5,528 nucleotides of DNA from Ruminococcaceae bacterium UBA3220 (lineage in GTDB: Bacteria; Bacillota; Clostridia; Oscillospirales; Acutalibacteraceae), in assembly GCA_002363095.1 (NCBI GenBank), contig DEWC01000006.1, forward strand, positions 1 to 5,528, read 5' to 3'. Each line of letters opens with the position of its first letter. Position 1 is the first letter of the stretch. Positions 1-5,528 of this stretch are shown here, piece after piece. A program made the position numbers and the translations under genes. The notes beneath the pieces were generated by a model. That model saw nothing but the letters and a program-made list of their open reading frames with translations. It did no database searches and was not told where the DNA came from.

Positions 1-351
1 ACACGCGCCGGCGTTAAATATAAGATTAAACTTCCGGCAAGCAAAAATAAGGATGATTGCCTTGTTCCGTATATCGGCAAAGAGGTTATAATGGGTATCC
101 GTCCCGAGGATGTTCATGATGAGCCGGATCTTATTAAGGCAAATCCTGACGGTGTTGTTGAGGCAAATGTTGAGGTTACTGAACTTATGGGCGCCGAAAC
201 ATATCTTTATATGAACAGTGAGGAGCAGTCGATCAATGCGCGAGTTGCTCCCGAATCTACCGCTAAGCCGGGCGATAAGATTACGATCGCTATCGAAACT
301 GCGAAGATTCATCTGTTCGATAAAGACACAGAGATGACCATCACAAACTGA
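1..351 (+). CDS. ABC transporter ATP-binding protein, C-terminal end (MsmK/UgpC/MalK class), 5'-truncated by window
   Basis: The reading frame is open from base 1, so this is the last 116 residues of a longer protein; the ATG at 91 is internal. The nucleotide-binding domain with the Walker and signature motifs lies outside the window. What remains is the C-terminal TOBE/OB-fold regulatory region of carbohydrate-importer ATPases. Its markers are GIRPEDV (window residues 32-38), the later VTELMGAETYLY segment, and the ending KIHLFDKDTE, all typical of MsmK, UgpC and MalK. Such ATPases energise CUT1 sugar importers from the cytoplasmic face, and one copy often serves several importers. The substrate cannot be told from this fragment. 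A strong terminator follows 16 bases after the stop codon, so this gene ends its transcription unit and is not in an operon with the genes downstream. The family assignment is firm; the exact subfamily is less so. Confidence 0.9.
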   Translation, partial: TRAGVKYKIKLPASKNKDDCLVPYIGKEVIMGIRPEDVHDEPDLIKANPDGVVEANVEVTELMGAETYLYMNSEEQSINARVAPESTAKPGDKITIAIETAKIHLFDKDTEMTITN

Positions 352-367
352 TACATAGTGTTTTTTG

Positions 368-398
368 TCCGCACTGCTTATGCAGTGCGGATTTTTTT
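368..398 (+). terminator. Rho-independent terminator of the ABC transporter ATPase unit
   Basis: A perfect 10-bp stem, TCCGCACTGC (368-377) with GCAGTGCGGA (382-391), closes a TTAT loop and is followed at once by seven T residues (392-398). This is a textbook intrinsic terminator. It sits 16 bases after the ATPase stop codon and directly before the next promoter. Confidence 0.95.
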
Positions 399-399
399 A

Positions 400-428
400 T
401 TGCAAAAACTTTGAAAAGATAGTATAAT
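400..428 (+). promoter_or_regulatory. Predicted housekeeping (sigma-A type) promoter for the tepA-ftsK-MBL operon
   Basis: A -35-like TTGCAA (400-405; 4 of 6 consensus bases) is separated by 17 bases from a perfect -10 box TATAAT (423-428). The predicted transcription start is near 434-436. The promoter begins two bases after the T-tract of the preceding terminator, so the two units are tightly packed but separate. No operator-like repeat is visible around it. Confidence 0.75.
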
Positions 429-469
429 TACAATGTATAGATTTATGTTTTTGCCTAAATACTATATTT

Positions 470-475
470 GGGTGA
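470..475 (+). promoter_or_regulatory. Ribosome binding site that fixes the tepA start at 481
   Basis: GGGTGA (470-475) lies five bases before the ATG at 481. The upstream in-frame ATG at 433 has no ribosome binding site and falls at or before the predicted transcription start, so it cannot be the normal start. Confidence 0.8.
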
Positions 476-480
476 AAACA

Positions 481-1170
481 ATGGAAAACGAAGAAAACAA
501 GAATAACGAAACAGATGTTGAGGAAAAGGATTACGGCGTTACAAAGCTTAACGGAAAGCATAACATCTATTGCCTTACCATAATTGGCGAAATTGAAGGT
601 CATAATATTTTACCGGAACAGAGTAAGACCACTAAATATGAGCATATTATTCCGCAAATAGTTGCAATAGAGCAAAGCCCGGAAATTGACGGACTTATAA
701 TCATTCTTAATACCGTAGGCGGTGATGTTGAGGCGGGTCTTGCAATTTCGGAACTGATTTCCGGAATGAAAAAGCCGACCGTTTCATTTGTCTTGGGCGG
801 CGGTCATTCAATTGGTGTACCGCTTGCAGTTTCAGCTAAAAAATCCTTTATAGCGCCATCCGCAACTATGACAATTCATCCTGTTAGGATGACGGGGCTT
901 GTAATAGGCGTTCCTCAAACTATGAATCATTTTTCGAAAATGCAGGACAGAATAAGTGATTTTGTTGTTCGCAATTCCAATATTTCACGCGAACGCTTTT
1001 ATGAGCTTATGATGAATACAGGCGAGCTCGTTACCGATGTCGGCAGTACCCTTTGCGGTGAAGACGCCGTAAAAGAGGGGCTTATCGATGGGGTCGGAAC
1101 ATTAAATGTTATAATTGATGAGATAAATAATATGATTGAAACAAATATTCCGCCTCAGGGCGGAAGTTAG
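481..1170 (+). CDS. tepA: TepA-type ClpP-fold serine protease (translocation-enhancing protein family)
   Basis: This 229-residue ClpP/crotonase-fold protein resembles Bacillus subtilis TepA, reported to aid protein secretion and thought to degrade signal peptides or membrane-associated peptides in the cytoplasm. Visible motifs, numbered from the 481 start: LNTVGGDVEAGLAI at 76-89 matches the glycine-rich oxyanion loop of ClpP; GGGHSIG at 106-112 carries the likely nucleophile Ser110; TMTIHPVRMTG around His133 matches the catalytic histidine region; VTDVGS with Asp186 is the likely acid, followed by the ClpP-like ending EDAVKEGLID (194-203). The first 17 residues are charged and rich in Glu and Asn, with no signal peptide. 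The longer frame from 433 is rejected because GGGTGA precedes 481 and 433 lies at the predicted transcript start. It is first in a likely operon, 17 bases before ftsK, as in the tepA-spoIIIE neighbourhood of Bacillus but without the small ylzJ gene between them. Confidence 0.88.
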   Translation: MENEENKNNETDVEEKDYGVTKLNGKHNIYCLTIIGEIEGHNILPEQSKTTKYEHIIPQIVAIEQSPEIDGLIIILNTVGGDVEAGLAISELISGMKKPTVSFVLGGGHSIGVPLAVSAKKSFIAPSATMTIHPVRMTGLVIGVPQTMNHFSKMQDRISDFVVRNSNISRERFYELMMNTGELVTDVGSTLCGEDAVKEGLIDGVGTLNVIIDEINNMIETNIPPQGGS

Positions 1171-1187
1171 TAAGGAGCGTTACATAA

Positions 1188-3575
1188 ATGGCTGCAAAAC
1201 AGCGAAAACCCGTTGCAAAAGGTAAGAATAAAAATTCCAATAAAGAATTAATTGCTATTGTATTGTTTGCGCTGGCAATTTTCTTTTTGTCGGTTATAAT
1301 AATTCCCGGAAAAAATTTCTGGACGGATATGCATAATTTCTTTCTGGGAGTTTTCGGTATCCCGGCTGTACTTTACCCGGTTTTGACGGGTTTCTTTGCA
1401 GTGGCTCTTGTTGCAAATAAAGAAAAGAAGCTGATGACAAAGGCGGTTGAACTGAGCGTGCTTTTATACTTTATCAGCACACTTTTCAGTGTTATTATAT
1501 GTAAAGAAAACGCGCGAACTACATATGGAAATCAGCTTCTAAAAGCGTATGAACGCGGTATTAAATTCAGAGGCGGCGGTCTTTTCGGCGCAATTCTCGG
1601 TAATCCTCTTTGTCATCAGTTTGGTAAAATCGGTGCCATACTTACCCTCCTTCTCCTGATTTTTGTTACCGTTATGATTATTACCGAAACTAACTTGTTG
1701 TCCTTCCTGCGAAAGGTTTACACGCCCATTAAAGCGTCGGCAAACAGAGAAAAGGTACAAAAAGAAACCGTAGATGCACCCTCCGAAAATACTGAAAAGA
1801 CAAACAAAAAAGGGCGCCTTCATATATTTAAGGGCTTCAATGTTGATATCCCCGTTGACGACGATACCGCCGAGCCCCGGATATCAGACCAAAATAACGA
1901 AGATCTTACCGAGCGTCAGTCCGAGCTTGCTGAAAAGTTTAACGATGTGGAGGATTTTGACAGCGCAGAGGTTATGGACGAATTGAATGCTGAAAGCGAA
2001 CAAATCGAGACTTCTGAAAAGACTAAAAAAGCCAAAAAGAGCACTGAAATAATTATGGACGATTTTGAAGGCGAAATGGACCTCGATAATGCAATCAGAC
2101 ATTATAAGTATCCGCCTTTTGAACTTCTTAACAGTACAAATTCATCCGATGTCAAAGCGCTCTCTAAGGAACTTGACCATACCGCCGATAAACTTGTAGA
2201 GGTGCTTAAAAGTTTCGGCGTTGAAACAAGAGTGCTTGATATAAGCCGAGGTCCGACAGTAACAAGATATGAACTACAACCCTGCGCCGGTGTAAAAATC
2301 AGTAAAATAACGGGGCTTGCCGATGATATAGCGCTTAATCTTGCGGCGGCGGGAGTTCGTATAGAGGCGCCCATTCCCAATAAAGCGGCGGTAGGAATAG
2401 AAGTCCCTAACCGTACAAGTGCGACGGTAGGCGTAAGAGAAATAATCGAGTCATCGACATTCGGCGCCTCCAAGAGTAAACTTACTGTTGCCTTAGGTCG
2501 CGATATCGGCGGTAATGTTGTTGTCGGCGATATCGCAAAAATGCCTCACGGGCTTATCGCAGGTGCAACCGGTTCCGGTAAATCGGTCTGCATAAACTCA
2601 ATTATTGTAAGTATCCTTTATAAAGCAACCCCTGATGAAGTTAAACTTCTTATGATTGACCCGAAGGTTGTCGAACTTGGTGTTTATAACGGAATTCCGC
2701 ATCTTTTGGTACCGGTTGTAACCGACCCGAAGAAAGCGGCAGGCGCCCTCGGATGGGCAGTAACCGAAATGGAAAAACGATATGCTATGTTTGCCGACCG
2801 CGGCGTAAGGGATATTGAGGGCTATAATAGATTTGTTGACACCTTAAAGGATGAACCCGACATTAAAAAACTCCCCCATATTGTTATAATCATTGATGAG
2901 CTTGCCGACCTTATGATGACGGCGCCTAACGAGGTTGAGGATTCTATTAACAGAATCGCCGCCAAGGCAAGGGCGGCGGGTATGCACCTTCTTATAGCAA
3001 CTCAGAGGCCCTCGGTAGATGTCGTAACCGGTGTTATTAAGGCAAACATTCCAACCCGTATTGCTTTTGCCGTTTCATCCCAAACAGACAGCCGTACAAT
3101 CCTTGATTACGGCGGCGCGGAAAAACTTCTCGGTAAAGGTGATATGCTGTTTAGTCCGCTCGGAGCTTCCAAAGCAAAACGCATACAAGGCTGCTTTGTA
3201 AGCGATAAAGAGGTTCAAAAGGTTGTTGATTTTGTCAAGTTATCGGCAAAGGCTGATTATGATGATGACATTATGTATGAAATTGAACGACAGGCGGCAA
3301 TCGAAAAGAGCAAAAAAACAGGGCTGCCTGAGGACGCGCCGGGAGACGACCCCCTCCTTAACGACGCAATTCTTTGCGTTATAGAAATGGGTCAGGCATC
3401 AACTTCGCTTTTGCAAAGAAAGCTGAAACTCGGATATGCGAGGGCTGCCCGTATCGTTGACGAAATGGAGGCAAGGGGAGTTGTAGGCCCGTATGAGGGT
3501 TCAAAACCTCGAAAGGTTCTTATCACCAAAGACCAGTTTATGGAACAACAGGCGACTTCGTCCGATGAAGAATAA
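1188..3575 (+). CDS. ftsK: FtsK/SpoIIIE family DNA translocase
   Basis: This complete 795-residue septal DNA pump moves double-stranded chromosomal DNA through the closing division or sporulation septum using ATP. Four hydrophobic membrane segments are visible at about 21-39, 50-76, 86-104 and 147-166. A charged, low-complexity linker spans about 180-305. The translocase alpha region starts near PPFELL (309-314). The RecA-like motor has Walker A GATGSGKS (459-466) and Walker B IVIIIDELADL (565-575, Asp570/Glu571), followed by ATQRPSVDVVTG (604-615) and SQTDSRTILD (631-640). The C-terminal gamma winged helix (about 722-780), with GYARAARIVDEM and GVVGPYEGSKPR, reads polarity sequences and directs translocation. 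Length and domain order are normal for Firmicutes. AAGGAG (1172-1177) sits ten bases before the ATG. Sequence alone cannot separate a vegetative FtsK from a sporulation SpoIIIE; the tepA neighbour recalls spoIIIE. Confidence 0.97.
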   Translation: MAAKQRKPVAKGKNKNSNKELIAIVLFALAIFFLSVIIIPGKNFWTDMHNFFLGVFGIPAVLYPVLTGFFAVALVANKEKKLMTKAVELSVLLYFISTLFSVIICKENARTTYGNQLLKAYERGIKFRGGGLFGAILGNPLCHQFGKIGAILTLLLLIFVTVMIITETNLLSFLRKVYTPIKASANREKVQKETVDAPSENTEKTNKKGRLHIFKGFNVDIPVDDDTAEPRISDQNNEDLTERQSELAEKFNDVEDFDSAEVMDELNAESEQIETSEKTKKAKKSTEIIMDDFEGEMDLDNAIRHYKYPPFELLNSTNSSDVKALSKELDHTADKLVEVLKSFGVETRVLDISRGPTVTRYELQPCAGVKISKITGLADDIALNLAAAGVRIEAPIPNKAAVGIEVPNRTSATVGVREIIESSTFGASKSKLTVALGRDIGGNVVVGDIAKMPHGLIAGATGSGKSVCINSIIVSILYKATPDEVKLLMIDPKVVELGVYNGIPHLLVPVVTDPKKAAGALGWAVTEMEKRYAMFADRGVRDIEGYNRFVDTLKDEPDIKKLPHIVIIIDELADLMMTAPNEVEDSINRIAAKARAAGMHLLIATQRPSVDVVTGVIKANIPTRIAFAVSSQTDSRTILDYGGAEKLLGKGDMLFSPLGASKAKRIQGCFVSDKEVQKVVDFVKLSAKADYDDDIMYEIERQAAIEKSKKTGLPEDAPGDDPLLNDAILCVIEMGQASTSLLQRKLKLGYARAARIVDEMEARGVVGPYEGSKPRKVLITKDQFMEQQATSSDEE

Positions 3576-4471
3576 TGAATTTTAATAAATCATTTTACAG
3601 AAAAGTTTTAGGAACTTTATGTATCGTCGTATCGTTTGTAGTTTCGTTTACATATTTTATAACCCAGCGTTTCGGCAAGAACAATTCGGTTGAAAACTTT
3701 GATTATGTTAACGGTAATTATGTCGAATTCATCAATGTAGGGCAGGGCGACTGTGCGCTGATTGCCAGCAAAGGAAAATACTGCCTTATAGATACAGGTA
3801 CGGCGGAAAGTTACCCTAAAATCAAAAAGGAACTTGACGGTAAGGGTATTAAGAACATTGACATAATTATTATATCGCATTTCCATGCCGATCATACCGG
3901 TTCGCTTCAAGGTATTGTCAACAATTATAATGTTGCTAACCTGATTTTCCCGCCCGAATACCCCGACACCACCGTTTCTAACGATGTTTTGTATGCTAAA
4001 AAAGAATGTATCGCCGAGGACGGAGAATTCTATGTGGCTAAGACCGGTCAGCGGATTGAAATAGGTGATTTTGAACTGACCGTTCTCCTCCAAACAGGCG
4101 ACTTTTCTGAGGAGAATAACCGTTCGCTGTGTATAATGGCTAAAATCTTTGATAAAAAGTTTTTCTTTACGGGAGATGCGGAAATGTCGGAGGAATCTCT
4201 TCTTTTAGAGCAGGGGTACAATATTGACTGCGATGTTCTGAAAGTGCCGCATCACGGCGGTCGCACATCCTCCACGCAAAAGTTTTTAGGTGAATGCAAG
4301 CCTGAATACGCCGTCATTTCGTGTGCAGCGAAAAATCAGTATTCGCATCCTCATAAAGAAACACTCAAACGCCTGAAAAAGGCAAAAACTAAGATTTATT
4401 TTACCAAAAATAAAGGCTCTGTTACATTTGTTTATGATAATAATAAGTTGTCGGTTATTACAGAAAAATAA
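3575..4471 (+). CDS. Membrane-anchored ComEC/Rec2-like metallo-beta-lactamase-fold protein
   Basis: This 298-residue protein has one N-terminal hydrophobic segment (about 11-29) after a short basic stretch (Lys5, Arg9, Lys10), then a metallo-beta-lactamase domain of the ComEC/Rec2 C-terminal type. Family motifs: INVGQGDCALI (53-63), LIDTG with Asp73 (71-75), the metal-binding HFHADH (102-107), NNRSL (181-185), FTGDAE with Asp201 (198-203), VPHHGG with His226/His227 (224-229) and YSHPH (256-260). All expected metal ligands appear present. The multi-spanning ComEC channel domain is absent, so this is a stand-alone MBL protein. It is probably anchored with the catalytic domain outside the cell, although a cleaved signal peptide is possible; no clear cleavage site is seen. 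The start codon overlaps the ftsK stop (TAATG) and only a weak GAAGAA precedes it, which suggests translational coupling. No other in-frame ATG lies before residue 188. Substrate is unknown; a nuclease or phosphodiesterase role is plausible by family. Confidence 0.85.
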   Translation: MNFNKSFYRKVLGTLCIVVSFVVSFTYFITQRFGKNNSVENFDYVNGNYVEFINVGQGDCALIASKGKYCLIDTGTAESYPKIKKELDGKGIKNIDIIIISHFHADHTGSLQGIVNNYNVANLIFPPEYPDTTVSNDVLYAKKECIAEDGEFYVAKTGQRIEIGDFELTVLLQTGDFSEENNRSLCIMAKIFDKKFFFTGDAEMSEESLLLEQGYNIDCDVLKVPHHGGRTSSTQKFLGECKPEYAVISCAAKNQYSHPHKETLKRLKKAKTKIYFTKNKGSVTFVYDNNKLSVITEK

Positions 4472-4496
4472 CAATTCTACTCGCAGTAGAGTTGTT
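4470..4496 (+). repeat. Near-perfect inverted repeat after the MBL gene (hairpin or operator)
   Basis: AACAATTCTACT (4470-4481) pairs with AGTAGAGTTGTT (4485-4496) around a CGC loop: 12 pairs, one of them G-U as RNA, extendable by two A-T pairs. It starts inside the stop codon of the MBL gene. No T-tract follows on the + strand, so it is not a standard terminator for the operon. On the minus strand a run of five T follows it, but no minus-strand gene is present. It could be a 3'-end RNA hairpin or a protein-binding dyad, with TCTACT/AGTAGA as core. Confidence 0.7.
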
Positions 4497-4553
4497 ATAA
4501 ATGACTCTACTATTAAGACTTGAATTGTAGAATCGGTTATGTTGACAGTAGGT
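4474..4553. repeat. Cluster of alternating CTAC/GTAG arms upstream of degV
   Basis: Five related short arms alternate in orientation: ATTCTACT (4474-4481), AGTAGAGT (4485-4492), ACTCTACT (4504-4511), GTAGAAT (4527-4533) and AGTAGGT (4547-4553). The second and third form a perfect 8-bp inverted repeat, and the first and fourth share a perfect 7-bp complement, so several pairings exclude each other. From the second arm on, arm centres are about 20-22 bases apart. All arms lie upstream of the predicted degV transcript start, so they are either operators or part of the 3' end of the preceding transcript. No regulator family is recognised. Confidence 0.55.
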
Positions 4554-4581
4554 TTATATTGCTCCTGAAAGATTGTATAAT
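4553..4581 (+). promoter_or_regulatory. Predicted promoter for the degV-family gene
   Basis: A perfect -10 box TATAAT (4576-4581) has a fair -35-like TTTATA (4553-4558; 4 of 6 consensus bases) 17 bases upstream. The predicted start is near 4588, giving a leader of about 27 bases. A perfect TTGACA at 4542-4547 is 28 bases from the -10 box, too far for a normal pairing, and has no good -10 box at 16-18 bases. The last CTAC/GTAG arm abuts this promoter. Confidence 0.65.
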
Positions 4582-4599
4582 GATAGCGTAATATTTTAC

Positions 4600-4605
4600 A
4601 AGGGG
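4600..4605 (+). promoter_or_regulatory. Ribosome binding site that fixes the degV start at 4615
   Basis: AAGGGG (4600-4605) lies nine bases before the ATG at 4615. An out-of-frame ATG at 4608 is only two bases from this site and runs into a stop after five codons, so 4615 is the working start. Confidence 0.75.
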
Positions 4606-4614
4606 TAATGAAAA

Positions 4615-5508
4615 ATGGATTTTAACTTTATGATTTCTTGTGAGTCGACAACCGATATTGAGTACTCATATTTTGAAAAAAGAAAAATCCCGGTGCTGTT
4701 TTATCACTACACGTTGGACGGTCAGGATTTTGAAGACAATATGGGTAGAAACAGTAAATCACTTAAAGACTTTTATGAAAAAATTTCCGACAACATTCTT
4801 CCCACAACCTCGCAGATTAATGAATTTGATTATCTTGAGTTTTTTAAAGGACTCTTACAGTATGAAAAACCGGTAATGCACATTGCCTTCGGTTCAGGTA
4901 TGACTCCTTCGGTAAATAATGCAGTCAACGCAGCCGAAAAAGTAAACAAAGAAATCGGTGAAGAGAGAATAACCGTTATTGATTCAACATGTTCCTGCGG
5001 TGGCTACGGCTTGCTTGTTTGTATGGCATATGAGATGCTGGCAGGCGGTAAAACCTTTTCGGAAACAAAAGAAAGGATTATATATCTTTCAAGGCGCGTT
5101 CAGCATCAGTTCTTTTCTACCGATATGAAGTATTTTAAACGCTCGGGTCGTGTTTCGGGTGCTACGGCAACGGTGGCTTCAATTCTGGGTATTTGTCCGA
5201 TTATGCATCTGGATTACGATGGCAAGATAATTGCTTACGACAAGGTCAGGGGAAAGAAAAAAGCCCTTAAAAGAACCTTGGACGAAATGATTAGCCATGC
5301 CGAAAACGGCACCGACTATAACGGTTTATGTTTCATAAATCATTCAAATTGCTATCCCGACGCGCTTATCCTTAAAAAGGATGTTGAACAAACATTCCCG
5401 AATTTGAAAGGGAAAGTAGTCATTCGGGATATCGGAAATATAGTTGCGTCCCACTGCGGTCCGGGAACCGTCGCATTGTTCTATATAGGTGATGAGCGCG
5501 AAAAATAA
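4615..5508 (+). CDS. DegV family protein (FakB-like fatty-acid-binding protein)
   Basis: This complete 297-residue cytosolic protein belongs to the DegV family. Characterised members (FakB) hold a fatty acid while the kinase FakA phosphorylates it, feeding exogenous fatty acids into phospholipid synthesis. Visible landmarks: LPTTSQIN (62-69), the lipid head-group Thr/Ser loop; IAFGSGMTPSVNNA (90-103) with Ser94; VIDSTCSCGGYGLLV (121-135); MKYFKRSGRVSG (171-182) followed by LGICPIMHLDYDGKI (191-205); and VASHCGPGTVALFYIG (277-292) with His280, matching the conserved GaHtGPG region. The N-terminal motif is unusual: SCESTTDI (8-15) stands where most members have a DSS/DST-type motif. Length is slightly above the common 280 or so. 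It has its own promoter, and no fakA-type kinase gene is in the window, so the partner and lipid preference are unknown. There is no signal peptide or membrane segment. Confidence 0.9.
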   Translation: MDFNFMISCESTTDIEYSYFEKRKIPVLFYHYTLDGQDFEDNMGRNSKSLKDFYEKISDNILPTTSQINEFDYLEFFKGLLQYEKPVMHIAFGSGMTPSVNNAVNAAEKVNKEIGEERITVIDSTCSCGGYGLLVCMAYEMLAGGKTFSETKERIIYLSRRVQHQFFSTDMKYFKRSGRVSGATATVASILGICPIMHLDYDGKIIAYDKVRGKKKALKRTLDEMISHAENGTDYNGLCFINHSNCYPDALILKKDVEQTFPNLKGKVVIRDIGNIVASHCGPGTVALFYIGDEREK

Positions 5509-5528
5509 TATATAAAATTGCTGCTATC
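5509..5528. other. Non-coding tail after degV
   Basis: Twenty A+T-rich bases follow the degV stop codon. No terminator stem is complete within the window; one may lie just beyond its edge. Confidence 0.6.

Noticed and set aside
1746..1755. AGAAAAGG-like stretch as a SpoIIIE recognition sequence
   Set aside because: It does not match the Bacillus SRS (GAGAAGGG), and by eye I noticed no exact copy on either strand; one site in 5.5 kb would mean little without genome-wide skew.
1539..1823. 94-codon minus-strand open frame within ftsK
   Set aside because: Antisense to the membrane region of ftsK, with no ribosome binding site or family resemblance noticed.
2102..2473. 123-codon open frame on the minus strand inside ftsK
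   Set aside because: It lies antisense to conserved FtsK motor-domain sequence; its Ser/Leu/Thr-rich composition is what antisense reading of such a gene produces.
3617..4093. 158-codon open frame on the minus strand inside the MBL gene
   Set aside because: It overlaps a gene with full family motifs on the + strand, has no recognisable domain, and no minus-strand promoter or neighbour supports it.
4485..4511. Second hairpin AGTAGAGT/ACTCTACT read as a terminator for the ftsK operon
   Set aside because: No T-tract follows and the loop is 11 bases, so it does not fit an intrinsic terminator; kept only as part of the repeat cluster.
4474..4553. CTAC/GTAG arms as a CRISPR array
   Set aside because: Arms are only 7-8 bases, alternate in orientation and have uneven spacers; there are no direct repeats of CRISPR length.
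4608..4625. Five-codon open frame overlapping the degV start
   Set aside because: Its ATG is only two bases from the AAGGGG site, too close for efficient initiation; it is probably a chance product of the A-rich start region.

Overview
This window looks like a chromosomal segment of a low-to-moderate G+C Firmicute, most likely class Clostridia. That placement is inferred from three things: Shine-Dalgarno sites of the AAGGAG/GGGTGA type, promoters with TATAAT -10 boxes, and the adjacent ClpP-like TepA protease and FtsK/SpoIIIE translocase genes, a pairing known from Bacillus. The genus cannot be read from the sequence. All genes lie on the + strand and the window is densely coding; no stretch over 300 bases lacks a gene.

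Layout. Positions 1-351 hold the C-terminal end of a sugar-type ABC transporter ATPase (MsmK/UgpC/MalK class), closed by a strong intrinsic terminator at 368-398. A clear promoter (400-428) starts right after it and probably drives a three-gene operon. The first gene is a TepA-type ClpP-fold protease (481-1170, starting at an internal ATG rather than the longest open frame). The second is a full-length FtsK/SpoIIIE DNA translocase (1188-3575). The third is a membrane-anchored, ComEC-like metallo-beta-lactamase-fold protein (3575-4471) whose ATG overlaps the translocase stop by one base. The 143-base gap at 4472-4614 holds a set of alternating CTAC/GTAG repeat arms and a promoter for a DegV/FakB-type fatty-acid-binding protein (4615-5508). 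The last 20 bases are non-coding as far as they can be seen.

How the genes relate. The ABC ATPase belongs to a separate upstream unit. TepA, FtsK and the ComEC-like protein are all linked by family to the membrane or to DNA crossing it: proteolysis, DNA pumping at the septum, and an exported MBL domain related to the one in the DNA-uptake channel ComEC. Co-transcription is supported by the tight spacing, but a joint function is only a hypothesis. DegV appears to be separately transcribed.

Overall this is mostly ordinary housekeeping DNA. I find no convincing undescribed system. The parts most worth a second look are the repeat cluster upstream of degV and the translationally coupled ftsK/MBL pair.
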